From assembly GCA_016708465.1 (NCBI GenBank), contig JADJFT010000003.1:186001-250000 (forward strand): a stretch of DNA of 64,000 nucleotides, given 5' to 3'. The notes under the pieces were generated by a model. It made no database searches. It was not told the origin of the DNA and saw nothing but the letters and a program-made list of their open reading frames with translations. Positions 16,762 through 25,299 of the stretch are shown piece after piece (within the stretch, counting starts at the first letter, position 1; every line of letters begins with the position of its first letter). Origin of the DNA: Rhodanobacteraceae bacterium. GTDB taxonomy: Bacteria > Pseudomonadota > Gammaproteobacteria > Xanthomonadales > Ahniellaceae. A program made the position numbers and the translations under genes.

Positions 16762-17283
16762 CTATTTATGAGGTCGAGCGGGCGTTTCTCCAAGCACAAT
16801 GGCCAAGAGATCGGGGTGATCTTTCAGAGTGACTCGCAATTGCTCGCGCTCAAGTTGTTCCCCTTCATCGGATTTCGGGTCGATGCATTGCTCCAAGCGC
16901 TTGCTGGGCAATTCCCAGTGCGACAGGTCACGCCGCAGCGCTCTGATGAATCCCTCGGGTGGAAGATATCGGTGATGACGCACGTAGTGGGGCAGAAGGA
17001 AGGTCGTCAAGAAGAATAAAGACGAATCTTCTGTAGGAAGCAAGATGCATGCGTTCGAGCCGCTGTCTTGTTCTTTGCAAATGTTGCAACGGTGAATCCC
17101 GCGCGTACGCTTCACAGCCAAGTGGCGGGTGATCGTGGTATCAACCAACCCTTGGGCCGCCGCGACCAAATCACCGTCGACTGCTTCACTCCAGGTGAAC
17201 GGCCGGTCACGGTCGATCCAACCTACGGCCAATACACTGACATCAGGACACGACGACACATTCTGCAGATCCGGGATATACAT
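16762..17283 (-). CDS. candidate immunity protein of RHS unit 6 (DUF7919-like)
   Basis: 173 residues, beginning MYIPDLQNVSSCPDVSVLAV then GWIDRDRPF, with a central RGIHRCNICKEQDSG and a later HYVRHHRYLPPEGFIRALR. This pattern resembles the small DUF7919 proteins; the match is from memory and is tentative. It lies 3 bases after the Stv-tipped RHS gene on the same strand. A Cys-His knuckle (HRCNIC) may bind metal. Confidence 0.55.
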   Translation of the reverse strand: MYIPDLQNVSSCPDVSVLAVGWIDRDRPFTWSEAVDGDLVAAAQGLVDTTITRHLAVKRTRGIHRCNICKEQDSGSNACILLPTEDSSLFFLTTFLLPHYVRHHRYLPPEGFIRALRRDLSHWELPSKRLEQCIDPKSDEGEQLEREQLRVTLKDHPDLLAIVLGETPARPHK

Positions 17284-17286
17284 TTC

Positions 17287-19434
17287 TCAGTCCACGACTT
17301 TTGTGCACGCGGCCCAAATGTAGCAGCCTGGTTGCGTTCCGATGAGTTCAGACATCAGAGTCGGCGTAGTCACGACTCGACTGCCGGGAAGAGGCACAAA
17401 CCGATCCATGCCCGGATGATTGGGAGGCAACAAAGTTGCGTTGTAAACGCGATCACCTGGCCCGTACTCGACCATTGCATCTAGATCGACTTTCAGCGAA
17501 GAATCTCGAGCAACCGCATCTCGGAGCGCTGGCATGCCACCAGACTCAAGCGCTTGACCCGCTGGCTCTTGCAACAGATGGCCTGGTCGCGGGGCGGCCA
17601 GGTACTGATCACCAGTTAACGTAAACTGCGCCCACGGGTACCGAATTTCGCCGTGTCCAGCGAAGACAACTGGCTGACCCGGAATCGCAGCCGAGTCGAT
17701 GGCAACTGCATTTGGCGCCTCCACCGCAACGCGCGTCTGCGCCGCGGCCCCACCTTTACCAGCACCGACAGCAAACTTCGCCAACGCTCGCTCAACTGCA
17801 ACCACGCCAGTAAGAGCCGAAGCCGGGCCGGACAATGCACGACCAGCGCCAAAATAGTCATCCTGAGATGCTCTCTCGGCCGAACTCTCGAGCGATCGAG
17901 TCAGCGCTCTGCCGGCACTGGTGATGGTTGAATCGTAGAGCCCCTCCTGGCCAACCTTTCCAGCAAAATTGCCGATCGCCTCACCCACGCCTCGCACACG
18001 CGCGACAGTGCGGTCGCCTGAGCCAAATCCCGGACCGCCAACGACGTATTCGAAAGGTGCGACGACGGCATCTGAGAAGGCGCTTGCGAGCCCATAGACG
18101 CCCTCCGCGACATCCTCTCCAAGTTGAGCACCCACGCCTGCAGCCAAATCAACAGTATTCGCTTGCTGCCGTTGATTCGTGACCATCATCGCCGTAATGC
18201 GAGCCTTGTCCTCCGGCGTGTTAGCCGTCTCACGGGCCTGCACCAGCAGGCACTGCATTCCATCGCATGGCCGACGTCCGTCCGGATCCAGGAATCGCGT
18301 CGGGTTGGCCAAGCCGTACAAGTACTTGTTCAACGTCATCGGCCGACTACTGTCACCCGACCACGGATCCATCCCATTGAACCCACCAATCAACGGGTCA
18401 TAGAACCTTGCCCCTGCGTAGTACAGGCCGGTCGCTGAGTCTTTCTGGTAGCCGGTAAACCCAATCGACTGGTTGTCGTTGTTGAGCAGCGCCGCCTGCC
18501 CCGAGATCAGCGGGTTGTAGTTCGGGACTTGCCACGGAACGGTTGTTGTTCCCGCTGCGGTCTGTTGGGTTGGATTGCCCCAGGCATCAAACGTTGTGGC
18601 GTTGACTGTGGCGCCGGTGGCATCGGTCATTGCGACCGGGGTGTCGAGGCGTCGAGTTGGTAGTGGCGGACGGTGTTGGTCTGGTGCGCGATGTGGCGGT
18701 CGAGCTTGGCGCTTCTTCGATAGGTGTCGGTGATGCCAGCGAGATTGGCTTCGTGCAGCAGGGTGCTGTTGTCGAACACGTACAGCGCGGTGATTGGCGC
18801 TTGCGGGACGCCGTTGATTCTCGGGGTTTCGATGCGCGCGATTCTTCGATCGTCGGCGTCGTATTGGTATTCGACGATGGCTTCGTTCGGTGCGTTCGGT
18901 TGCGCCTGGATCAGGCGGTCGCGGGCGTCGAAGGTGTAGTCGACTTGCGAGGTGACGATGTTGTTCTGGCGGACGATGCGTTGTTCGCGATTGCCGTTGG
19001 CGTCGTAGGCGTAGTCGACCTGCAGGTCGTTGGTCGGATCGTCGATGTGTTCGAGTTGATCGCGGCCATTCGGCAGTTCGGACTTCCCGTGAAAATTCGC
19101 GTCGACAACGCCGCGAGCCATGCGCGGACGCATCAACATCTCGGTGGACGCATACCGGCCGAAGCATGGCTCCGGTGTCGCCAAGGCGTGCGGCGATGGC
19201 GACTTCATCGAACTGTGGGACGGCGCGCTCGCAGGCTGGTATTTCCCGATGCGGGAGTAGCGACGCCGACGCGGTCGAAACGCAAACCAGCACAAGCAAC
19301 AAGACGGCGAACATCGACCGTCCACGGGAAACTCGCGCAATCGATACAAATCCGGCGCACAGAAACGACCAAAGCCAGCTTTGCGGGCTGGCTCGGTTAG
19401 TTGCAGAGACGTTGGTGATCGAACTTCGGCTCAT
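17287..19434 (-). CDS. RHS unit 6: mini-RHS with Stv-like C-terminal domain (frame-compensating indel pair)
   Basis: 715 codons open, but the middle is out of frame: an extra C near 19172 (GGCTCCGGTG versus GGCTCGGTG) and a lost base near 18648 (GTCGAGGCGTCG versus GTCGAGGGCGTCG) cancel each other. The correct middle lies in the 18627-19349 frame. Outside that window it has leader, RHS core end (GLYYAGARFYDPLIGGFNG) and a long pre-toxin helical part. The last ~130 residues contain QPVVFAGHGEIRYPWAQF, VEYGPGDRVYNATLLPPNH and GTQPGCYIWAACTKVVD. This GHG...PGD-Y-NATL-PP...WAACT series resembles the putative adhesin Stv domain, whose activity is unknown. Confidence 0.65.
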   Translation of the reverse strand: MSRSSITNVSATNRASPQSWLWSFLCAGFVSIARVSRGRSMFAVLLLVLVCVSTASASLLPHREIPACERAVPQFDEVAIAARLGDTGAMLRPVCVHRDVDASAHGSRRCRREFSREVRTAEWPRSTRTHRRSDQRPAGRLRLRRQRQSRTTHRPPEQHRHLASRLHLRRPRPPDPGATERTERSHRRIPIRRRRSKNRAHRNPENQRRPASANHRAVRVRQQHPAARSQSRWHHRHLSKKRQARPPHRAPDQHRPPLPTRRLDTPVAMTDATGATVNATTFDAWGNPTQQTAAGTTTVPWQVPNYNPLISGQAALLNNDNQSIGFTGYQKDSATGLYYAGARFYDPLIGGFNGMDPWSGDSSRPMTLNKYLYGLANPTRFLDPDGRRPCDGMQCLLVQARETANTPEDKARITAMMVTNQRQQANTVDLAAGVGAQLGEDVAEGVYGLASAFSDAVVAPFEYVVGGPGFGSGDRTVARVRGVGEAIGNFAGKVGQEGLYDSTITSAGRALTRSLESSAERASQDDYFGAGRALSGPASALTGVVAVERALAKFAVGAGKGGAAAQTRVAVEAPNAVAIDSAAIPGQPVVFAGHGEIRYPWAQFTLTGDQYLAAPRPGHLLQEPAGQALESGGMPALRDAVARDSSLKVDLDAMVEYGPGDRVYNATLLPPNHPGMDRFVPLPGSRVVTTPTLMSELIGTQPGCYIWAACTKVVD

Positions 19435-19505
19435 CGTCGGCGGTTCAGTTCAAAATTTCGCTCGGTTGCGGGGTGGTGGTGGCTTGGAAGGGTTGGCATA
19501 GGGCA
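18363..19505. repeat. array border repeat, type 2 upstream (unit 6 copy)
   Basis: Long RHS core, integrase variant 2 (VAKACGDGDFIELWDG here), type 2 leader, the AGCCAGC/GCTGGCT hairpin near 19373, and the GGGTTGGCATAGGGCA end. Confidence 0.8.
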
Positions 19506-19564
19506 AACGAAGTGAACACAAACAGCGCCGCCGCGGGCATTCCGTAGTTGGCCTTCATCAAGCT

Positions 19565-19934
19565 TCAAGGCAGCGCTCGGACTTCTTTCCATATCTCCTC
19601 GATCGCCAACGGCGGAATTTCGCCGAAGTGCGCATAGACCGCCTTGATCGATTCGAAAATCGTGTCCAGAACTAGATCATTTTTCGCGAATCGAGAGCTG
19701 CTTGAACTGTTCGATCGGGATGCGGTTCTCGACGACGAAGGTCGTTTCGTCTTCGAACCCTTGAACGTCTTGAAGGGTTGGAACGTTGCCGATAACCAGT
19801 CGCACCCGCAATGCCGGGACCTTGGGAAGCGGAATTTCTCGCAGTCCCTCCTTAGCAGCCTTCCATCGCGGCAAGAACAGCTTTGATCGGAATCCTGCGC
19901 CGACGTCTTCAATGGTGCTGTAGCTGACAATCAT
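19565..19934 (-). CDS. candidate immunity protein of RHS unit 7 (frameshifted near 19680)
   Basis: About 123 residues: MIVSYSTIEDVGAGFRSKLF ... NRIPIEQFKQLSIREK in one frame, then NDLVLDTIFESIKAVYAHFG ... IEEIWKEVRALP in the next. The break is at an A run (GCGAAAAATGATC), where one missing A explains it. It starts 9 bases after the GIY-YIG-tipped RHS gene. No signal peptide; cytosolic location fits a nuclease partner. The family is unknown. Confidence 0.6.
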
Positions 19935-19942
19935 CAGTCACA

Positions 19943-22025
19943 TCATCGATTGGTGCGATTGCCGCCAGGCAGCTGCTCGCCTGGATATTCACCATAGAGT
20001 CGCTTGAAACGCTCAAGAAAGACGTTCTCGTAGTCAAGCGCGTCAGAACGATTCGCAAAACGTTTTCGGACCCGATACTCAACATCAACGTCTGATCCAT
20101 AGTGCTTTTCCAACTTACGAACCTGCCCCATCGGGCGGGTGTAATCGCCCGACGACGTTGGTGGTTCGGAAGAAATACCAACCTTCCTACCCTGCCCATC
20201 AACATCAATACGGTAGAAGATTGTGGGCTCTTGTGTCGATCGTGCATTTCGGTTCCCGGTTGGCGCAGGTCGAGCCTTGGGTGTTGCGAACGGATCTGCG
20301 ATGAACTGGCCTGTCTGCGTGTTTCGCAGCAACCCCGGCTGACCTGACTCGACATACAGCGGCGGCTGATTCACCGCGCTGAATTCACTGTCAATATCGT
20401 TGAACCGTGGCTGCGCCGGTCCATTTGCCGACTCAGTCATCACCGCCGGCTTTCTGACTGCGTTTCTCAATGATTGAACACGTGCAGCTGCGGCGTTCCT
20501 TGCGCTTTCGTACGCCGCTTGCGCCCGCTGCTGAATGTTCTGCGTCAGGGCGGTGCCGGTCGTGCCACGCGCAGCAACCGGCGCTGCGAGTGTGGTGAGC
20601 GCTGCGGTAATGTCGCTGATCGCCTGGTTGTCGCCCTGGATGGCGTCGCTGGTTCGGATGACGGCGGCATCGTAGGCCTTGAACACGCCGTCATCGCGCA
20701 CGAAGTCGACCGCGGCGTTTGCTGCGGCGTGTATACCCATCAGTTCGCCAGCCGCGCCTTCCGCATATTCGGGCGCGGTGCCGGTGAATGTGCTGACTGC
20801 GGAGGCGCTCGCGAGCACGCCGACATTCACACCGACGTTCACGCCGCGTACGGCACCCTCGGTGAGCATCAGGAGGCCGCGTCCAATCCCCACGCCGAAT
20901 GAGACGCTGCCTCCGACTGCACCGGAATCCAACTGCGTCGTCTGTTCGCTGAGCCATCCGTTCCAGCTCGCGATCATGTTCGCGCCGTCGGCGAGCAAGG
21001 CGATGCGACCGCTTGGATCGATGTAGATCAACGGATTGCCATTGCCATACAGATACCGATGGAACGTCACCGGACTACCGGTCATGCCCGCAGCCGGATC
21101 CATCCCACTGAACCCACCGATCAACGGGTCATAGAACCTGGCCCCCGCGTAGTACAGGCCGGCCGCTGCATCCTTCTGGTAGCCGGTAAACCCAATCGAC
21201 TGGTTGTCGTTGTTGAGCAGCGCCGCCTGTCCCGAGATCAGCGGGTTTGTAGTTCGGGACTTGCCACGGAACTGTCGTTGAACCGCTTGCGGTCTGTTGT
21301 GTCGGATTCCCCCAGGCATCAAACGTTGTGGCGTTGACGGTCGCGCCTGATGCATCGGTCATCGCAACCGGGGTGTCGAGCGCGTCGAGTTGGTAGTGGC
21401 GGACGGTGTTGGTCTGGTGCGCGATGTGGCGGTCGAGCTTGGCGCTTCTTCGATAGGTGTCGGTGATGCCGGCGAGATTGGCTTCGTGCAGCAGGGTGCT
21501 GTTGTCGAAGACGTAGAGCGTGGTGATTGGCGCTTGCGGGACGCCGTTGATTCTCGGGGTTGCGATGCGCGCGATTCTTCGAGCGTCGGCGTCGTATTGG
21601 TATTCGACGATGGCTTCGTTCGGTGCGTTCGGTTGCGCCTGGATCAGGCGGTCGCGGCCATTCGGCGGTTCGGACTCCCCGTGAAAATTCGCGTCGACAA
21701 CGCCGCGAGCCATGCGCGGACGCATCAACATCTCGGTGGACGCATACCGGCCGAAGCATGGCTCGGTGTCGCCAAGGCGTGCGGCGATGGCGAATTCATC
21801 GAGTTGTGGGGCGGCGCGCTCGCAGGCTGGTACTTCCCGATGCGGGAGTAGCGACGCCGACGCGGTCGAAACGCAAACCAGCACAAGCAACAAGACGGCG
21901 AACAGCGACCGTCCACGGGTAACTCGCGCAATCGACACAAATCCGGCGCACAGAAACGACTGAAGCCAGCTTTGCGGGCTGGCTCGGTCAGTTGCAGAGA
22001 CGTTGGCGATCGATCTTTGGCTCAT
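19943..22025 (-). CDS. RHS unit 7: mini-RHS with GIY-YIG-like nuclease tip (frameshifted near 21247)
   Basis: Leader from ATG 22025 (MSQRSIANVSATDRASPQSW), antisense integrase stretch, RHS core and tip. An extra T near 21247 (GCGGGTTTGTAG versus GCGGGTTGTAG) splits it into 21129-22025 and 19943-21355. The last ~85 residues read PTIFYRIDVDGQGRKVGISS, QVRKLEKHYGSDVDVEYRVR, then ALDYENVFLERFKRLYGEYP and LPGGN. The Tyr-Arg...KVGIS start, the Glu in the helix and the terminal G-P-G-N turn resemble a GIY-YIG nuclease; the assignment is moderate. A pre-toxin region with Gly/Ala-rich hydrophobic stretches precedes it. This is the most upstream unit of the array. Confidence 0.65.
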
Positions 22026-22097
22026 CGTCGGCGGGTCAGTTCAAAATTTTGGCTCGGTTGCGGGGTGGTGATGGCTTGGAAGGGTTGGCATAGGGCA
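21096..22097. repeat. array border repeat, type 2 upstream (unit 7 copy, right end of array)
   Basis: RHS core (short N-part, full middle), integrase variant 2, leader, AGCCAGC/GCTGGCT hairpin near 21965, upstream stretch ending GGGTTGGCATAGGGCA at 22097. The next base begins sequence belonging to the xdhC end, so this is the right boundary of the array. Confidence 0.8.
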
Positions 22098-22115
22098 GTC
22101 GGGACTTGCCCCAAG

Positions 22116-23005
22116 TCAAGCAGCCGACGCCTTTTCCAGCAACGCGCGCTCGAACGCAATGAGTTGCGCGAGGATGCTCACCGCAATCTCTTCTGGAGTT
22201 TCGGCGCCGAGTTCGAGGCCGACGGGAGCGGTGATGTGAAGGCGCGCAGGTGGGCGCAGGGTCAGGCGGGGCGTGGCGAGCACTTCGGCGATGCGTTTGT
22301 GACTGCCCATCATGCCGATGAATTCGGAGGGTGCGCGCCTAGGCGTTCGAGACTGGCGATGTCGGTGTGCCAGTCGCGGTTGAGCAGGACGGCATGCACG
22401 CGTCGTGGCGTATCGATGCATGCAGTGATGGCATCGAGTGTGTCATGACAAGTCGCGCCCGCGAAGTCGTGGTGCGCGTAGCCTTCGGCACGGGCATCGA
22501 CGACGTGGATGTCGAAGTCGAGCAACAGCGCGGCACGATGCAAGGCGAGGCCGCAATGCCCGGCGCCGATGATCAGCAGGCGCCGTGCGGGAGCGATTCT
22601 GTGGGTGACGTCGTGGCCAAGATCGGCGCTGTCCAACGCGATCGATTCACCGCGCGCCAGCGTTTGCGTGATCGTGTCAGCGCGAGCGATATCGCCCTCG
22701 CCCTGCCAGCACCGCAATGCGACCTGCATCGTGCCGCCGCAGATGCCCTGTGCGCCTTCGCGGCCGGTCAGGTCAATGGCGACTGTCGCAGACTGGTCCG
22801 CGGCGACGAGCAGGGCGCGCGCCGAGACGATGATCTTGGCTTCGAGCCGGCCACCACCGACCGTTCCGATGCTGTGTTTTGCGGCAACCAGCATCTGTGC
22901 GCCGCGATGGCGTGGTACCGCGCCGCGCGTATCGAGCACGGTCGCGAGCACGACGGCTTCGCGCCGAAGCCATCCGGCCAACGTTGCGTACAGTTGCTCG
23001 CTCAC
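22116..23005 (-). CDS. xdhC: xanthine dehydrogenase accessory protein XdhC (frameshifted near 22340)
   Basis: About 296 residues. The N-terminal domain (LRREAVVLATVLDTRGAVPR; SIGTVGGGRLEAKI; CGGTMQVAL) and the Rossmann-like C-terminal domain (RRLLIIGAGHCGLALHRAAL; FIGMMGSHKRIAEVL) are typical. The frame breaks near 22340 between ASLERLGA and APSEFIGMMGS. XdhC inserts and sulfurates the molybdenum cofactor before handing it to xanthine dehydrogenase. Its start overlaps the XdhB stop by 4 bases, giving the order xdhA-xdhB-xdhC. The RHS array ends 18 bases past its stop. Confidence 0.88.
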
Positions 23006-25299
23006 CCGCCGCGTACCTTCTGGATCGCGTTGTAGATCGCTTCCGGCGTGCTCGGTGCGGCGAGTTCGACGCAGCGCGCATCGCCGAAGGCCGCGACGGC
23101 ATCGCGAATGGCCTCACGCACCGCGATCGCCAGCATCAATGGTGGCTCGCCGACGCCCTTGCTGTGGAAGATCACGTTCGTGCTCGGCGGTTTGCTGCGC
23201 CGGAACAGGTCAACACGAAAGTCGATCGGCACATCGCCCACGGTTGGAATCTTGTAGGTGCTCGGCGCATCGGTCAGCAGCCGACCCTGCGCATTCCAAC
23301 GCAGCTCTTCGTTGGTCAGCCAGCCCATGCCTTGGACGAATCCGCCTTCGATCTGGCCACGATCAATCTCCTCGGCCATGGTCTCGCCAACATCGTGCAG
23401 CAGGTCGGCGCGCAGCAACCGATGCACGCCGGTGTAAGCGCATACCTCGACCTCGCAGACTGCTGCACCGACGGCGAAGTAATAGAACGGATGACCGCGC
23501 CCAAGCTTCGGATCCCAGCTCAATCCGGGTGTGCGGTAGTAGCCAGTGGCGGACAGACTGATGCGGGCGTTGTAGGTCGCGCGCACGACATCCTCGAAGG
23601 CCAGCGAGTGATCGGGGCGGTCGTTCAGGAACACACGGTCGTGTGCGAACACCACGGCATTGGCATCGCCTCCAAGCGACGCGGCAGCGACCGTAGCCAT
23701 GCGCGCCTTCAGTGTTTCACAGGCGGCCTTCAGCGCCTGACCATTCAGATCCGAACCACTGCTTGCTGCGGTCGCCGAGGTGTTCGGCACCTTGTCGGTA
23801 CTGGTGACCATGATCTGCAGACGCGACTGCGCGACGCCCAGTGTCTTGGCTGCAACCACCAGCATCTTGGTGTGCAGGCCCTGGCCCATCTCGGTGCCAC
23901 CGTGGTTCAGTTGCACGCTGCCATCGATGTAGATATGCACCAATGCGCCGGCTTGGTTGTATTCGGTCTTGTTGAACGAAATACCGAACTTCACCGGGGT
24001 GATGGCGAGGCCGCGCTTCACCTGCGGATGCTGGCGATTGAATGCATCGATTTCGGTACGGCGCGCGGCGTAGTCGCTTGAAGTGCGCAGTTGTGCCCAG
24101 AGTTCGGGCAGGACGTTATCGACCACCGGCTGGCCGTAGTGCGTCTGGTTGCGATCCGGTTGTTCGCCTTCGCGATAGAAATTCCGCTCGCGCACCTGAT
24201 CGACCGGCAGGCCGAGGAAACGCGCGACGCGATCGATGATTTCCTCACCGACGACCATGCCCTGCGGCCCGCCAAATCCACGGAACGCGGTGTTCGATGC
24301 CAGATTGGTTTTCGCGATACGACCGGTCACCTCGATCTGCGGAATGAAGTAGGCGTTGTCGACATGCACCATCGCGCGCATCAGCACCGGCGGGCTCAAG
24401 TCCACGCTCCAACCGCCATCGGCGATCAGATCGATACGCGCGGCGAGAATCAGGCCATCGTCATTGAAGCCAACCTCGAAGCGCGCGAAAAACGGATGAC
24501 GCTTGCCGGTCAGTTGCATGTCGAGTGCGCGATGCAGTTTTACGCGCGCGGGCCGACCGGTCTTCCATGCCGCAAGCGCCGCGACCGTTGCAAACGGATT
24601 CGCCTGGGTCTCCTTGCCACCGAAACCGCCGCCCATGCGCAGGCAGCGACAGACGACGCGATGCGAGGCGATGCCGAGTACGTGCGCAACCATGTGCTGG
24701 GTTTCACTCGGATGCTGGGTGGAGGCGGTGACTTGCACAATCCCTTCGCTGTCGACCTGCGCCCAGCACGTCTGCGTCTCCAGATAAAAGTGATCCTGAC
24801 CACCGATCATCAGTTCGCCGTGCGTGCGATGTGGCGCGTTCGCCAGACCGCTCACGACGTCACCACGTTCGACCTTGACCGGCGGCAGATGGAAGGCATT
24901 CGCAGCGACCGCCGCAGGCACATCGACGATCGCTGGCAACGGCGCGTAGTGGATGCGCACGGCCTTTGCTGCGGCCGCCGCCTGCGCTTCGCTTTCGGCC
25001 ACGACCCAGGCCACCGCCTGTCCGTGGAAACTGACGAAGTCTGCGGGCATCACCGGTTCATCGTGCACGATCGCCCCGGTGTTGTTGGCGCCCGGAATGT
25101 CGGCAGCGGTGAGTACCGCGACCACGCCAGGCATCGCGCTCGCGACCTCGGCGTCGATCTCGAGGATTCGCGCATGTGCGTGCGGTGCCTGCACCGGATA
25201 CAGGCTCAACTGCCCTTGCGGCGGATGTTGTTCATCGACATACGTGGCTCGACCAGTGACATGTCCGATGGCGGACTCGTGGCGCGTTGGCTTGCTCAT
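23002..25299 (-). CDS. xdhB: xanthine dehydrogenase, molybdenum-binding large subunit
   Basis: 765 residues, usual length. Begins with the aldehyde oxidase/xanthine dehydrogenase hammerhead domain (HVTGRATYVDEQHPPQGQLS) and includes the molybdopterin motif RMGGGFGGKETQ, FRGFGGPQGMVVGEEIIDR (substrate-site arginine region) and a C-terminal FHSKGVGEPPLMLAIAVREA with the catalytic glutamate region (GVGEPP). It oxidises hypoxanthine to xanthine and xanthine to urate together with XdhA. Overlaps both neighbours by 4 bases. Confidence 0.95.
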   Translation of the reverse strand: MSKPTRHESAIGHVTGRATYVDEQHPPQGQLSLYPVQAPHAHARILEIDAEVASAMPGVVAVLTAADIPGANNTGAIVHDEPVMPADFVSFHGQAVAWVVAESEAQAAAAAKAVRIHYAPLPAIVDVPAAVAANAFHLPPVKVERGDVVSGLANAPHRTHGELMIGGQDHFYLETQTCWAQVDSEGIVQVTASTQHPSETQHMVAHVLGIASHRVVCRCLRMGGGFGGKETQANPFATVAALAAWKTGRPARVKLHRALDMQLTGKRHPFFARFEVGFNDDGLILAARIDLIADGGWSVDLSPPVLMRAMVHVDNAYFIPQIEVTGRIAKTNLASNTAFRGFGGPQGMVVGEEIIDRVARFLGLPVDQVRERNFYREGEQPDRNQTHYGQPVVDNVLPELWAQLRTSSDYAARRTEIDAFNRQHPQVKRGLAITPVKFGISFNKTEYNQAGALVHIYIDGSVQLNHGGTEMGQGLHTKMLVVAAKTLGVAQSRLQIMVTSTDKVPNTSATAASSGSDLNGQALKAACETLKARMATVAAASLGGDANAVVFAHDRVFLNDRPDHSLAFEDVVRATYNARISLSATGYYRTPGLSWDPKLGRGHPFYYFAVGAAVCEVEVCAYTGVHRLLRADLLHDVGETMAEEIDRGQIEGGFVQGMGWLTNEELRWNAQGRLLTDAPSTYKIPTVGDVPIDFRVDLFRRSKPPSTNVIFHSKGVGEPPLMLAIAVREAIRDAVAAFGDARCVELAAPSTPEAIYNAIQKVRGG

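Noticed and set aside
9770..22025. Type VI secretion effectors with PAAR/VgrG delivery
   Set aside because: No PAAR, VgrG, Hcp or adaptor gene and no N-terminal RHS delivery region was seen; delivery route left open.
4765..22097. Repeat array read as a CRISPR or integron cassette array
   Set aside because: Repeat units are 0.4-1.1 kb of coding-like DNA separated by 1-2 kb genes; no short regular direct repeats, no cas genes, no attC-like cores, and no integron integrase.
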